Part shown: positions 24,474-32,591 of the stretch, piece by piece
How positions within the stretch are numbered: position 1 is the stretch's first letter
Layout: every line of letters begins with the position of its first letter
NCBI GenBank assembly: GCA_947483545.1
Contig: CANKNP010000010.1
Location: 1-32,591, forward strand
DNA from: Deltaproteobacteria bacterium
Lineage (GTDB): Bacteria; Myxococcota; UBA796; SXON01
Reading direction: 5' to 3'
Length of the DNA: 32,591 bases
The notes under the pieces: generated by a model
The model's database searches: none
The model's input: only the letters and a program-made list of their open reading frames with translations
Told to the model about the DNA's origin: nothing
Made by a program: the position numbers and the translations under genes

Positions 24474-27077
24474 ATGCGCTACCCGTCGAAGTCCCTGTTG
24501 GCCTGCACCGTGCCGGTGGGCCTCCTCCTGGCGTCATGCGACAAGGACAAAGACGCGCCGGGGGACAGCGTGCCCGCGGTCTGCGATCCGGCGGTCGAGA
24601 ACGCCGGGCAGCCGAGCATCGTCACCGGGGCCCCGATGGCCGGCGTGGCCGAGGCCTGGCTGGAGCTCCCGATTGGAACACCGCTCTCCGGATACACCTC
24701 CCGCTGCGGCTGCTTCGGCGGCGACGGCAAGGTGGACCATCGGGACAGCAATTACGCCTCGGAGTTCAAGCCCTCCGCGGGCGTGCAGTCCCCGATCCCG
24801 CTGAAGGTCTTCTGGCTCTCGAACGGCGACCAGGACATGGTGATCGTGAAGATGGACCTCATCTACTCGTTCGACGGGCTGGTGCAGGACATCGAGCAGC
24901 GACTCTCGGCCTCGACCGGCCGGGATCTGGTCGGCAAGGTCGTGGTGACCACCAACCACTCCCACCACGCATACGGGGACTTCACCGACCAAATCACGTA
25001 CTACCTGGGCAGCGACCGATTCAACAAGGAGGTGTTCGACCGCATGGCCAGCCAGGCGGAGACGGTCGGCCTCGCCGCGTTCGATTCACTCGCTCCCGCC
25101 AAACTCGGCGTTGGCTATGCCAAGGACTGGGATCCAGACGATCAGGTCTACCACGACCGGCGCGGCGACAACGACGACCTGCAGTTCTTCGATGACATCC
25201 CGGCGGGCTCGTACAAGGACCCGTACCTGACCCTGCTGCGCATCGACAACATGGACGACGAGCCGCTCGCCGTGCTGTTCAACTTCGGGATGCACGGCAC
25301 GACGTTGGACGGCGACAACGCCATGGTCTCGGGCGACGCGCCGGGCCAGGTGGAGACGCGGTTTGAGGAACAGTTCGACCACCCCGTGGTCGTCGCCCAT
25401 TTGCAGGGGGGCGGGGGCGATGCCTCTCCGTCCGGGAGCGACGACTTTTACGCGCACTTGGAGACGACCGGTGAGAACGCCAAGGACGCGATCTACGCGC
25501 TCTGGGAGGCCACGCCGACCTCGGCGGATCCGATCCGCTTGGAGACCGTCTCTCGGGCCGTGCCGGAGACGCACGACGACATTCATGTGACCCGCGGCGG
25601 GACGACCGACATGCACTACACCCCGTTCGTCGAGGATTTGGTTCCGGACGACCAGATCTATGACAGCACGGGCGCCATCATCCCCGAGATTGACGAATTC
25701 AACGTCGCGGCCGGCGCCGCCTTTTGCGGCGAGGATCCCGCCTATCTTCCCGGCTATGCGCCCGCGACGGTGTTTCCGTACGTCAATTGCGTCAACGTCG
25801 ACATGATGGTTGGGTTGATCGCAGGGTGGTTTGCGCTGACGGACGAGGAACGCGCGCTCCCGATCACGGAATCGACGCGGGCGCATGTGACCGCCACCCG
25901 GATGGGACCGCTCCCGATTTTGACGGCGGACGGCGAGATTGTCACCGACGACTTTTTCATGGGTTTTCTGCCAGGCGAACCGACCGCTTACTACACCGAA
26001 CAATTCCGCCGACGCGCCGAGACCGAGCTGGGCTTCGAGCACAGCATGGCCGTGGGCTACTCCCAGGATCACGAGGGGTATCTGCTGATCCCCGAGGACT
26101 GGCTGCAGGGCGGCTACGAGATTGACATCAACGTTTGGGGCCCGCTGCAAGGTGAGCACATCATGGAGCAGCTGCTGGTGATGGCGGGCGAGGAGTTGAC
26201 CACCGACACGGTCGAGAAGCACGATCCCTGCGGGCTCTACGCATCGAACAGCTACGGAACGCCGACGGAGCTGCCGGTGCTCGCGCCGGACGAGGCGCCG
26301 GAGGCCGGCACCCGCTACGACACGCCCCCCGTCGAGCTTTTCACGCCGCTCTACACACAGGAGGAGCGGGACGGCGGGATGCTCCCAACGCTGACCGTCG
26401 AGGGCGAATCCATCCCGCGCGTGCAGGGTATCGTGCAGATGGCGTGGATTGGTGGAGATCCGGGGGTCGATTACCCGGTGGTCACGCTGGAGCGCGAGGA
26501 GACCGATGGGAGCTGGTCCGAAGTGCTGACACACGCAGGCCGGCCCATATCGCTTGGGCCCGACATCCTGCTCACGACGACACCCAACCCCCAAGCGCCG
26601 GTGACGATCTACAACGAGCACCATTGGTATGCCGCTTGGCAGGCGGTCGGGCACGCGCTCGACCGCACCGGCGTGGAAGAGGGAACGTACCGCCTGCACG
26701 TCGTTGGCCAGACCTACGTGGGTGGGAGCACGACGTGGCCCTGGGCGACCGGGGACTACGAGGTTTCGAGCCCGACATTTGTCGTCACGCCCGCCGTGAT
26801 CTCGGTGCAGCGGTCCGGCACGAACGACGTCCAGGCCTGGTTTTTAGGACCCGAGCGGGGCTACCGGCTGATCGGGATGGACGGGGGCTATCGCTCGGCC
26901 AATCCCATGCCCGACGACACGGCGATGGTGACGTGTGTCGCGGAAGATGGGACGAGCACGACGACGGCGGTCACCGGCTCGCACACCGGAGGGGTGACGA
27001 CCTTCGTGGGAGCCGATCCGGGCGGCTGCATCGAGTTGATGGTCACGGACAGCTACGGCAACGAAGGCGCGATCTGA
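24474..27077 (+). CDS. Neutral/alkaline ceramidase-like lipoprotein
   Basis: An 867-residue protein. The type II signal MRYPSKSLLACTVPVGLLLASC ends at Cys22. The body resembles neutral ceramidases, which hydrolyse ceramide to sphingosine and fatty acid: TTNHSHHAYGD (159-169) and FNFGMHGTT (269-277) carry the zinc-type His residues, GGGGDASPSG (312-321) carries the candidate nucleophile Ser318, and FLPGEPTAYY matches the PGEFT motif. The C-terminal ~200 residues look like the beta-sandwich domain. The motifs are divergent, so activity on ceramide itself is not certain. It may act on the cell's own sphingolipids or on those of other organisms. The kinase start follows four bases after the stop. 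Confidence 0.82.
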   Translation: MRYPSKSLLACTVPVGLLLASCDKDKDAPGDSVPAVCDPAVENAGQPSIVTGAPMAGVAEAWLELPIGTPLSGYTSRCGCFGGDGKVDHRDSNYASEFKPSAGVQSPIPLKVFWLSNGDQDMVIVKMDLIYSFDGLVQDIEQRLSASTGRDLVGKVVVTTNHSHHAYGDFTDQITYYLGSDRFNKEVFDRMASQAETVGLAAFDSLAPAKLGVGYAKDWDPDDQVYHDRRGDNDDLQFFDDIPAGSYKDPYLTLLRIDNMDDEPLAVLFNFGMHGTTLDGDNAMVSGDAPGQVETRFEEQFDHPVVVAHLQGGGGDASPSGSDDFYAHLETTGENAKDAIYALWEATPTSADPIRLETVSRAVPETHDDIHVTRGGTTDMHYTPFVEDLVPDDQIYDSTGAIIPEIDEFNVAAGAAFCGEDPAYLPGYAPATVFPYVNCVNVDMMVGLIAGWFALTDEERALPITESTRAHVTATRMGPLPILTADGEIVTDDFFMGFLPGEPTAYYTEQFRRRAETELGFEHSMAVGYSQDHEGYLLIPEDWLQGGYEIDINVWGPLQGEHIMEQLLVMAGEELTTDTVEKHDPCGLYASNSYGTPTELPVLAPDEAPEAGTRYDTPPVELFTPLYTQEERDGGMLPTLTVEGESIPRVQGIVQMAWIGGDPGVDYPVVTLEREETDGSWSEVLTHAGRPISLGPDILLTTTPNPQAPVTIYNEHHWYAAWQAVGHALDRTGVEEGTYRLHVVGQTYVGGSTTWPWATGDYEVSSPTFVVTPAVISVQRSGTNDVQAWFLGPERGYRLIGMDGGYRSANPMPDDTAMVTCVAEDGTSTTTAVTGSHTGGVTTFVGADPGGCIELMVTDSYGNEGAI

Positions 27078-27081
27078 GCCC

Positions 27082-27705
27082 GTGAAGCGGTTCATCGCCG
27101 TCGCGGGGAACATGGGCGTGGGGAAGACCTCGCTCGTGGAATTCCTGTCCCAGGAGTATGGCTTCGAGCCGATCTACGAGCCGTTCGCCGACAACCCGTA
27201 CCTGACGGACTTTTACGCGGACATGCCGCGGTGGGCGTTCGGGTCCCAAGTCTGGTTCCTATCGAACAAGTTTCGGCTTCACTTGGAGTTGGACAACCGG
27301 CGGCTGGATCCAGAGCGGGGACGGTTCGTGCAGGATCGGACCATCTACGAAGATGCGGAGATCTTCGCGGCGAACCTGGCACGCACGGGGGCGATCACGC
27401 CCAGAGATTGGAAAAACTACCTGGATTTGTACCACGGCATGCGTCAAGCTCTGCGGCCGCCGGACCTGATGATCTACTTGCGCTGTTCGGTCAAGGCGAT
27501 TCGAAGGCGCATTCAACGCCGCGGCCGGGCGAGCGAGCAGGCGATCCCAACGCCGTATCTGAAGGGGCTCAACGTGCTCTACGAGGATTGGATGGGGAGG
27601 TACGATCAATCCCCCAAGTTCGTGTGGGACAGCGAGCGGGCGGATTACCTGACGGATCTGGTGGAGCGAATTGAGTTTCGGCGAGCGTTGGAGCGGGTGC
27701 TGTAG
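27082..27705 (+). CDS. Deoxynucleoside kinase
   Basis: A 207-residue kinase of the dCK/dGK/dNK family, phosphorylating deoxynucleosides to monophosphates for salvage. P-loop GNMGVGKT (9-16), EPF (33-35, catalytic Glu33), QDRTIYED (84-91, the DRS-type motif) and the Arg-rich lid CSVKAIRRRIQRRGR (135-149). The length is normal for bacterial members, and base specificity cannot be told from sequence by eye. GTG 27082 starts four bases after the ceramidase stop, so the two are probably co-transcribed, with no obvious metabolic link. Confidence 0.93.
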   Translation: MKRFIAVAGNMGVGKTSLVEFLSQEYGFEPIYEPFADNPYLTDFYADMPRWAFGSQVWFLSNKFRLHLELDNRRLDPERGRFVQDRTIYEDAEIFAANLARTGAITPRDWKNYLDLYHGMRQALRPPDLMIYLRCSVKAIRRRIQRRGRASEQAIPTPYLKGLNVLYEDWMGRYDQSPKFVWDSERADYLTDLVERIEFRRALERVL

Positions 27706-27714
27706 ACAGGGTTG

Positions 27715-28118
27715 CTACGGCAGCCAAACCCCGCTCGCACGCTCCACCCCGTCTGCGCGCAGCCCCCCGAGCGCCGCCAAGCACGCGCGAACCTCGGTCG
27801 CTGTGTCCAGCAGCGCGTCCACGCTCCGGACCCTGCCCGCGTCCAGCGGTTGACTCTGGGGTTGCGGCGTCCCATGTCCCTGCGCCGCATGGGAGCGCTG
27901 CGGTCAACGTTCCGTCGACGGTGTAGGCGCCGCCAGGTCCAAAGAGCTCAAACGACCCCGCCCACCCACGCGAGCAGGGGGGTGTCGAAGGTCGAGCGCA
28001 GCAGGGCCGGGTCCACCTCCGGGTCGGTGAACCGCTCGAGGGCGGGCCGGGTGCTGGCCCAGGCGAAGCTGAGCGCGCCGTACGCCGCGATCAGCGCGCC
28101 AGCGCACCGACACCACAC
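27715..28118 (-). pseudogene. Degraded, internally deleted paralogue of the adjacent WD40-like gene
   Basis: Three minus-strand frames together spell both ends of the neighbouring 1432-residue protein. Frame A, from GTG 28118 to TGA 27950-27948: an N-terminal hydrophobic segment then RPALERFTDPEVDP and TFDTPLLAW, matching RPQFERSTEPEVVP and DFTIPFFSW. Frame B, from ~27949: ELFGPGGAYTVDG and PCGAGTWDAATPEST, matching GFLGPGGLYDDDG and NCGKRVIDGASPTTV. Frame C, to TAG 27717-27715: LDAGRVRSVDALLD, VRACLAAL and DGVERASGVW, matching VDAGKVQGLSLLD, VAACVSGA and EGVERASGVW. So about 1290 residues of the middle are missing, with frame changes near 27950 and ~27850. GTG 28118 follows the neighbour's stop after one base. 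Sequencing errors could explain the frameshifts but not the deletion. Confidence 0.8.
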
Positions 28119-28119
28119 G

Positions 28120-31100
28120 TCAAAAATTCGTCACCCACACCCCGCTCGCCCGTTCGACCCCTTCGACGCGGGTCCCCACGGTCGCTCCGCTCACGCACGC
28201 CGCGACGGTCGCCGGCACCGTGCTGCCATCGAGCAGCGAGAGGCCCTGGACCTTGCCGGCGTCTACGACCCAGGCCAGCACCGCCTCACCGTGGACCCGC
28301 TTGTCGATGCAGCCCTTCGGGAGCCTGGCGAGGCTCCCCGTCAACACCGTCTCCACGGCGCTGAGCGTCGGGGACACGTCCTGGTCGGACAGCCGCAGCG
28401 CCCGAACGGCGCCGCCCGCGACGACCCACTCGCGCTTCATCTCGGCGGCGTCCACCTCCAAATCAAAGCGGAGGCCCTGGATCACGTCCACGAGGCACCC
28501 GACCAGCCCGTCGTTCTGCGTCGTGTCGGAGGTGACGGCGATCCGGCGCACCGTGCCCGCGGAGATCACCCACTTGAGCCCGATCGCGCTGCCTGCCAGG
28601 GTCGTGGGCGCCCCCGCGAGGCACTCCTGCACGGCGGGCGTCTGTTCTTCGATCGCGAGCTTCACGAAGGCGTCCACCACCTCCCGCGTGTTCGGCTCCA
28701 TCTGCCCGCCGTACCCGTACAGGAGCAGCGAGGTCCCGTCCCGTAGCGATTCGCCGGCGAGCTGGACACCGTCGATGCGGTCGGAGATCCAGCTCCCGTC
28801 GCTCAGGAGGGTGAGGCGCGCGTAGGGCAATTCACTGGCTTCGTCCCAGAGCACGATGCGTCCGAGATCGTCGGTGGAGGCGAGACGGCCCGGCTTGAGC
28901 TTCACCCAATGCACGGGGTTTCCCATGAAGCTCGGCGCTTTCTGGAGCTCGGTCGGCTCCCCGCCAGAGGGCTCGTCTGCGTCCAGGGGCAACCGCCAAT
29001 CCAAGCCGCCAAGCAGGAGCGACAGCCTCCCGAGACCGGGCATCCAACGGAGGGTGAGGACCCCCGCGACGGGCCGCACCGTCCAGTGCACGACGGGCTT
29101 GCCGCTCTGCAAGTCCCAGACCCGCAGCGTCCCGGCATCGCTCATCGACGCGAGCTTGGTGCCGCCGTCCTCTTCGCCGAGCGCCAGGGCCACGGTGGTC
29201 TCCCCGAACGTCAGGAACCAGCGACTGTCCACCTTGGTGGCGGCGTCGTACATCCGCACAGTGCCGTCGGCGCTGCCGACGATGACGGTCTTGCCGTCCT
29301 TGGTCGGGGCGATGGCGTGGATCGGCCCGACGGGCCCCATGAACGCCGTGCGCTGGACCGCCTTCTCGATGTCCCACGCCCGGATGAGGGTGTCCTCTTG
29401 CCCCGAGTAGAGCGTGCGGCCGTCTGGCGAGGCGGCGAGGGCGTGGATCCACGGCACGGCCGCGATCGGGCCCGGCGCACGGGCCACGAGGGAGGAGCCC
29501 CCGCCTGCGACCCACAGCCAACTTCGGAGGGTTCCCGAGGCGTCCCGGGAGACGAGCGCTTGCTCGCGAGCGAAGTGGCCGAGCGACTGCCCTCCAAACC
29601 ACAGGCGCTCGATGAGCGGGTCCGTGGGCGTCGCGGAGGGGGGCGTGCCCGGATCGAGCACCCGAACCTCGCGAAACGGCAGGGTGATCACGACGACGCG
29701 GTTGTGGTCGTCGGCGAAAGCGAGCGCCTTACCGTCCGGCGTCATCGCGGCGGCGACAGGGCGGCCGCCGGGGAGCGCGCTCGCTTCCGCGGGGCCACCG
29801 AGCGGTCCGACGCGCAGTTGTCCGGCCTCCACCCAGGCAAAGCGATCCTTATGGGCCGCGAGGGGCTGGGTCTCCGGTGCCCAGACCCGGCGGGAGACGG
29901 ACCCGGCTCGCATGTCGAGGTAGCCAAGCACCTGTCCTCCGGCGCCCTTGAGCGTGGCGAAGCGGCCGGAGCGGCCGTCGAGGTCCCGAACGCCGATCGG
30001 GAGCTCGACGCTCTCCACCACCGCGCCGACGGCCAGCTCGATCTGGTCCACGTGCCGGGCATCGCGCCGGACCCAAACGGCGCCTGGTCCGTTCTCGTCG
30101 AACGTCAACTGTCCGTGTTGAACGAACTCTTTCGCACGGTCTGCCGCGGTGCCCTGCAACGGCCGAGCGGCGACAGAGTCCTCCTCGCGCACCACAGGAG
30201 CGAACGCGAACCAGGGGTGCTCGGCGTCCTGGTCGCTGACGCCGGCAAGCGCTGTCGTCCGGTCCACCGACCACACGTCAAAGCGCCCATCGGCTTGCAG
30301 CACGGCAACCTTCGTAGCGTCCTCGTCGAACGCACACGCGAGGATCTGGCCGCCCGTCTGCGGCAGCGTCTCGCCCTGCCGACCCTGGTGACCATTCCAC
30401 AGCACGAGCACGTCGGCATCCAGCGTGGCCACCCCCCGACGGTTCTGGCTCTCGCACAACGGCCGCCCCCGCGGGCGCTCCTGTTGACGGCTCTCGCTGA
30501 TCGCGGTCTTCCGCTCCCGCCCGGTGGGGTCAATCCAGCGCACCGTGCGGGCGGGCCCGAGGACCGCGTCCCGGGCGACGTAGGGCAGCGTCAGGAGGCG
30601 CCCTCCCCGGCGCAGATCGAGGACCACGACCTCGAGGTCTGTCCGGACCAGGGCGAGGTCCTCTGCGAGGCTCACCGTGGCGGTGCGCCCGTCCACGACC
30701 CAGGTGAACGCCTGGGACCCGCCGATGGCGTCCGACTGGATCGTGCCGCGGCTGGCGGGATCCCGGAGCAGCAGGCTGACGCCCAGCGTGGGGATCGGAT
30801 CCGTCGTGCCGGCGTCGCGAAAGCGAGGGCCGACGGTGACGGCGTGCTTGCCGTCGGCGGAGCTGGCGAGGGCCACCACGGGGCCGGCGTGGACCGCGTA
30901 CACGCGGGGCTCCTCGCCGGGCGCGGTGAACGTGACGTCCCCGGATCGGGAGCCCCAGACCACGCCCGGGCTCGCGCCGGTCGCGATCGCCGAGACGCCC
31001 GCCATGTCCTTCTGCACCGCCAGGGCCGTGCCGGCCCGTGCTGCTCCTCGCACGCTCCCGTCCTCTGCGATCACCAGCAGCCGATCCCCGGCCACGCTCG

Positions 31101-32418
31101 CGGAGAAGGCGGGCTTTGACAGGGCGTGGCGGGCCCGAACCGAGCCGTCGGGGTTGTGGATCTTCAAATCCAGCCGCGTCGCCACGTCCACCCAGACGGA
31201 GTTGCCCTCGGCGTCGGTGGCCAGCCGCTCCCGCAGCGGGGGCGCAGGCCACCGGCCGGCGGGGCTGAGCGTGTCCCCAAGGTCGTCAGAGACGGTGCTG
31301 TAGCTCACGGGGGAGGTGACCCCGCGCACGCGCCGATGATGCGGGATCTCGCGGAGCGGCGGACCCGAGGGCATGTTGAAGCGGCTCGGTCGTTGCCAGA
31401 CCCGGGTGAACCCTGCCCCATCGGATCCGACGAGGGTGATTCCCCAGGGCGCGACGCGGAGCCTCGGGCGGGTCAACGCGCCATGCGGTGCGGGCACCGA
31501 CTCCCGGAACGCGGGCAGGTCGTCCACCAGGTCCCACACCTCAAACTCGATGCGCGCGCCGCTCGCCTCGGAGATGCGCGAGACCGCGGTGATCTGCTCC
31601 TCGTCGCGCGACCAGGCGACGTCCACGACGTCCCCTTCCCCCAGGTCCAGCGTACGCTCGATCCGTCCGGTCGCGAGCGTCCACACGCTCACCCTGCCGC
31701 CCCCCTGCCCGGTCAACAGGCGCTTTCCCTCTCGATCCAGCGCCACCGCGTAGACCGGGTCCTCCGCGGCTCCGCGTCGTGCCGTGGACACCGCCCGAAC
31801 GAGCCGACCGCTCGTGCCGTGGAGCACCGCCGCCCCCCGCTCCCCTCCGACGGCGTAGACCGCCCCCGCTGCGCTCGCCGCCGAAGCATGCAGCGCTCCA
31901 AGGTCTGGATCCCGCGTCCAAAGCGACTTTCCCGACCGCGCGTTGACCGCGAACGCAGCACCCCCGCGCGTGCCGACGATCATCGGGATCGTGGAGATCG
32001 CCCCGCCGGCATCCTTCACATCCGCCAGGCCGAACGCGAGGGACGTCGCCTTGGCCCGCACCTCCGTCACCGCGGCGGCGTTCGTGCCCTCGAACACGCA
32101 GATCCGGCCATCCTCCCCGAGCAAGGCGTACAGTTCGCCCTCGTCCACCGTCGTGGGGCTGGCCCCGTCGATGACGCGCTTTCCACAGTTGCGGCCCATC
32201 TTCGGGGCGCCGTCGTCGTCGTAGAGGCCCCCGGGCCCGAGGAAGCCGACCTCGTCGTTCGGCGCCCACGAGAAGAACGGGATGGTGAAGTCCCGAATCG
32301 GCGTAGATGGCACCACCTCGGGCTCCGTGGACCGCTCGAACTGTGGGCGTACATCCGCGGTCGCGAGGCCGATGACCGCGAGGCCGGCGAGGCCGAGGGC
32401 GGCGAACTTTCGCGGCAC
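28120..32418 (-). CDS. Giant WD40-like beta-propeller protein with two C-terminal Cys-pair domains
   Basis: A 1432-residue protein with an N-terminal hydrophobic segment (FAALGLAGLAVIGLATA), so secreted or anchored. WD40/PQQ-like blades run from ~90 to ~1200, recognisable in VSVWTLATG, FDVWSVDRT, IRAWDIEKA, VRMYDAATK, LRVWDLQSG and IVLWDEA; more than one propeller is expected. The last ~190 residues hold two tandem modules like the AgmX/PglI C-terminal domain: one at ~1246-1330 (Cys1266, Cys1308; LKWVISAGTVRRI) and one at ~1355-1432 (Cys1370, Cys1408; LAWVVDAGKVQGL). No enzyme motif was seen. GTG 32418 overlaps the peroxiredoxin stop by one base (TAGTG), indicating translational coupling. Function unknown; an envelope scaffold is plausible. 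Confidence 0.88.
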   Translation of the reverse strand: MPRKFAALGLAGLAVIGLATADVRPQFERSTEPEVVPSTPIRDFTIPFFSWAPNDEVGFLGPGGLYDDDGAPKMGRNCGKRVIDGASPTTVDEGELYALLGEDGRICVFEGTNAAAVTEVRAKATSLAFGLADVKDAGGAISTIPMIVGTRGGAAFAVNARSGKSLWTRDPDLGALHASAASAAGAVYAVGGERGAAVLHGTSGRLVRAVSTARRGAAEDPVYAVALDREGKRLLTGQGGGRVSVWTLATGRIERTLDLGEGDVVDVAWSRDEEQITAVSRISEASGARIEFEVWDLVDDLPAFRESVPAPHGALTRPRLRVAPWGITLVGSDGAGFTRVWQRPSRFNMPSGPPLREIPHHRRVRGVTSPVSYSTVSDDLGDTLSPAGRWPAPPLRERLATDAEGNSVWVDVATRLDLKIHNPDGSVRARHALSKPAFSASVAGDRLLVIAEDGSVRGAARAGTALAVQKDMAGVSAIATGASPGVVWGSRSGDVTFTAPGEEPRVYAVHAGPVVALASSADGKHAVTVGPRFRDAGTTDPIPTLGVSLLLRDPASRGTIQSDAIGGSQAFTWVVDGRTATVSLAEDLALVRTDLEVVVLDLRRGGRLLTLPYVARDAVLGPARTVRWIDPTGRERKTAISESRQQERPRGRPLCESQNRRGVATLDADVLVLWNGHQGRQGETLPQTGGQILACAFDEDATKVAVLQADGRFDVWSVDRTTALAGVSDQDAEHPWFAFAPVVREEDSVAARPLQGTAADRAKEFVQHGQLTFDENGPGAVWVRRDARHVDQIELAVGAVVESVELPIGVRDLDGRSGRFATLKGAGGQVLGYLDMRAGSVSRRVWAPETQPLAAHKDRFAWVEAGQLRVGPLGGPAEASALPGGRPVAAAMTPDGKALAFADDHNRVVVITLPFREVRVLDPGTPPSATPTDPLIERLWFGGQSLGHFAREQALVSRDASGTLRSWLWVAGGGSSLVARAPGPIAAVPWIHALAASPDGRTLYSGQEDTLIRAWDIEKAVQRTAFMGPVGPIHAIAPTKDGKTVIVGSADGTVRMYDAATKVDSRWFLTFGETTVALALGEEDGGTKLASMSDAGTLRVWDLQSGKPVVHWTVRPVAGVLTLRWMPGLGRLSLLLGGLDWRLPLDADEPSGGEPTELQKAPSFMGNPVHWVKLKPGRLASTDDLGRIVLWDEASELPYARLTLLSDGSWISDRIDGVQLAGESLRDGTSLLLYGYGGQMEPNTREVVDAFVKLAIEEQTPAVQECLAGAPTTLAGSAIGLKWVISAGTVRRIAVTSDTTQNDGLVGCLVDVIQGLRFDLEVDAAEMKREWVVAGGAVRALRLSDQDVSPTLSAVETVLTGSLARLPKGCIDKRVHGEAVLAWVVDAGKVQGLSLLDGSTVPATVAACVSGATVGTRVEGVERASGVWVTNF

Positions 32419-32591
32419 TAGAGCGCCCGGATCGCCGCGGAGACCTCTCCCGCGTGGCCGCCGACGCTCACGGGGTCCCAGACGTTCCGGACCACTCCGG
32501 CGCCATCCACCAGGAACGTGACCCGGCGCGACACGCGACCGTCTTCGACGCCCCAGCGTTTGGCCAACGCGCCATCCTCGTCCACCAGCAA
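32418..32591 (-). CDS. Peroxiredoxin (AhpC/TSA, BCP-like), C-terminal 57 residues
   Basis: The frame is open from the right edge to TAG 32420-32418. The visible 57 residues include LLVDEDGALAKRWGVEDG and RRVTFLVDGAGVVRNVW, then a closing HAGEVSAAIRAL. This is the standard end of thiol peroxidases of the Bcp/AhpC-TSA group (late strands and the R-x-T-F-L-V-D motif). The peroxidatic Cys lies beyond the window. It is first in a minus-strand run with the WD40-like gene, overlapping it by one base. Confidence 0.85.
   Translation of the reverse strand: MLVDEDGALAKRWGVEDGRVSRRVTFLVDGAGVVRNVWDPVSVGGHAGEVSAAIRAL

Noticed and set aside
27904..28116. 70-codon minus-strand frame as a small gene
   Set aside because: It is Arg-rich and without motif; the adjacent frames spell the propeller remnant instead.
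28909..31119. Plus-strand frame of 736 codons
   Set aside because: It is antisense to the WD40-like gene; no recognisable domain.

Overview
The window is high-GC DNA (about two thirds G+C by eye, GC-rich third codon positions), most consistent with a myxobacterium or relative (Myxococcota). Evidence: a MYXO-CTERM-type tail (Gly-Cys, hydrophobic stretch, RRRR) on a secreted subtilase, probably a second on the glucoamylase cut by the left edge; many lipoproteins with Asp/Thr-rich or FG-GAP segments; AgmX/PglI-like C-terminal domains; an SpmA-SpmB fusion. No tRNA, rRNA, CRISPR array or insertion sequence was seen.

Layout. 1-4142: partial secreted GH15-like glucoamylase, a divergent alpha/beta hydrolase with an Asp nucleophile, a small lipoprotein, and an Rpn/PD-(D/E)XK-like protein with EGRQ repeats. 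4143-4399: intergenic, with perfect DnaA boxes. 4400-6496: oxidoreductase-SelD fusion (selenophosphate synthesis). 6692-13398, all plus strand: subtilase, Asp/Thr-rich lipoprotein, FG-GAP lipoprotein, an unrecognised helical-repeat-like protein, an AgmX/PglI-domain lipoprotein. 13399-13845: a convergent secreted protein of the same domain type. 13846-14200: hairpin-rich gap. 14201-15604: SpmA-SpmB fusion. 15643-20633, minus strand: molybdenum hydroxylase large subunit, MoxR ATPase, AAA/PD-(D/E)XK protein. 20782-21829: pirin and a PEGA-like lipoprotein. 21833-24337, minus: class III aminotransferase then glutaryl-CoA dehydrogenase, a likely lysine/5-aminovalerate catabolic pair. 24474-27705: ceramidase-like lipoprotein and deoxynucleoside kinase. 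27715-32591, minus: end of a peroxiredoxin, a 1432-residue WD40-like secreted protein, and a degraded, internally deleted paralogue of it.

The genes are tightly packed. Same-strand junctions show overlaps of 1-4 bases (TAGTG at 32416-32420, GTGA at 8215-8218) or gaps of 1-60 bases. Convergent pairs meet with 0-38 bases between stops and no visible Rho-independent terminator. Two themes stand out. The cell envelope and exterior are heavily represented (hydrolases, lipoproteins, beta-propellers). A small Cys-pair module like the AgmX/PglI C-terminal domain recurs in four or five places, including twice at the end of the giant propeller protein and once in its remnant. The remnant at 27715-28118, the orphan molybdenum hydroxylase beside MoxR, and the DnaA-box intergenic region are the points most worth checking.
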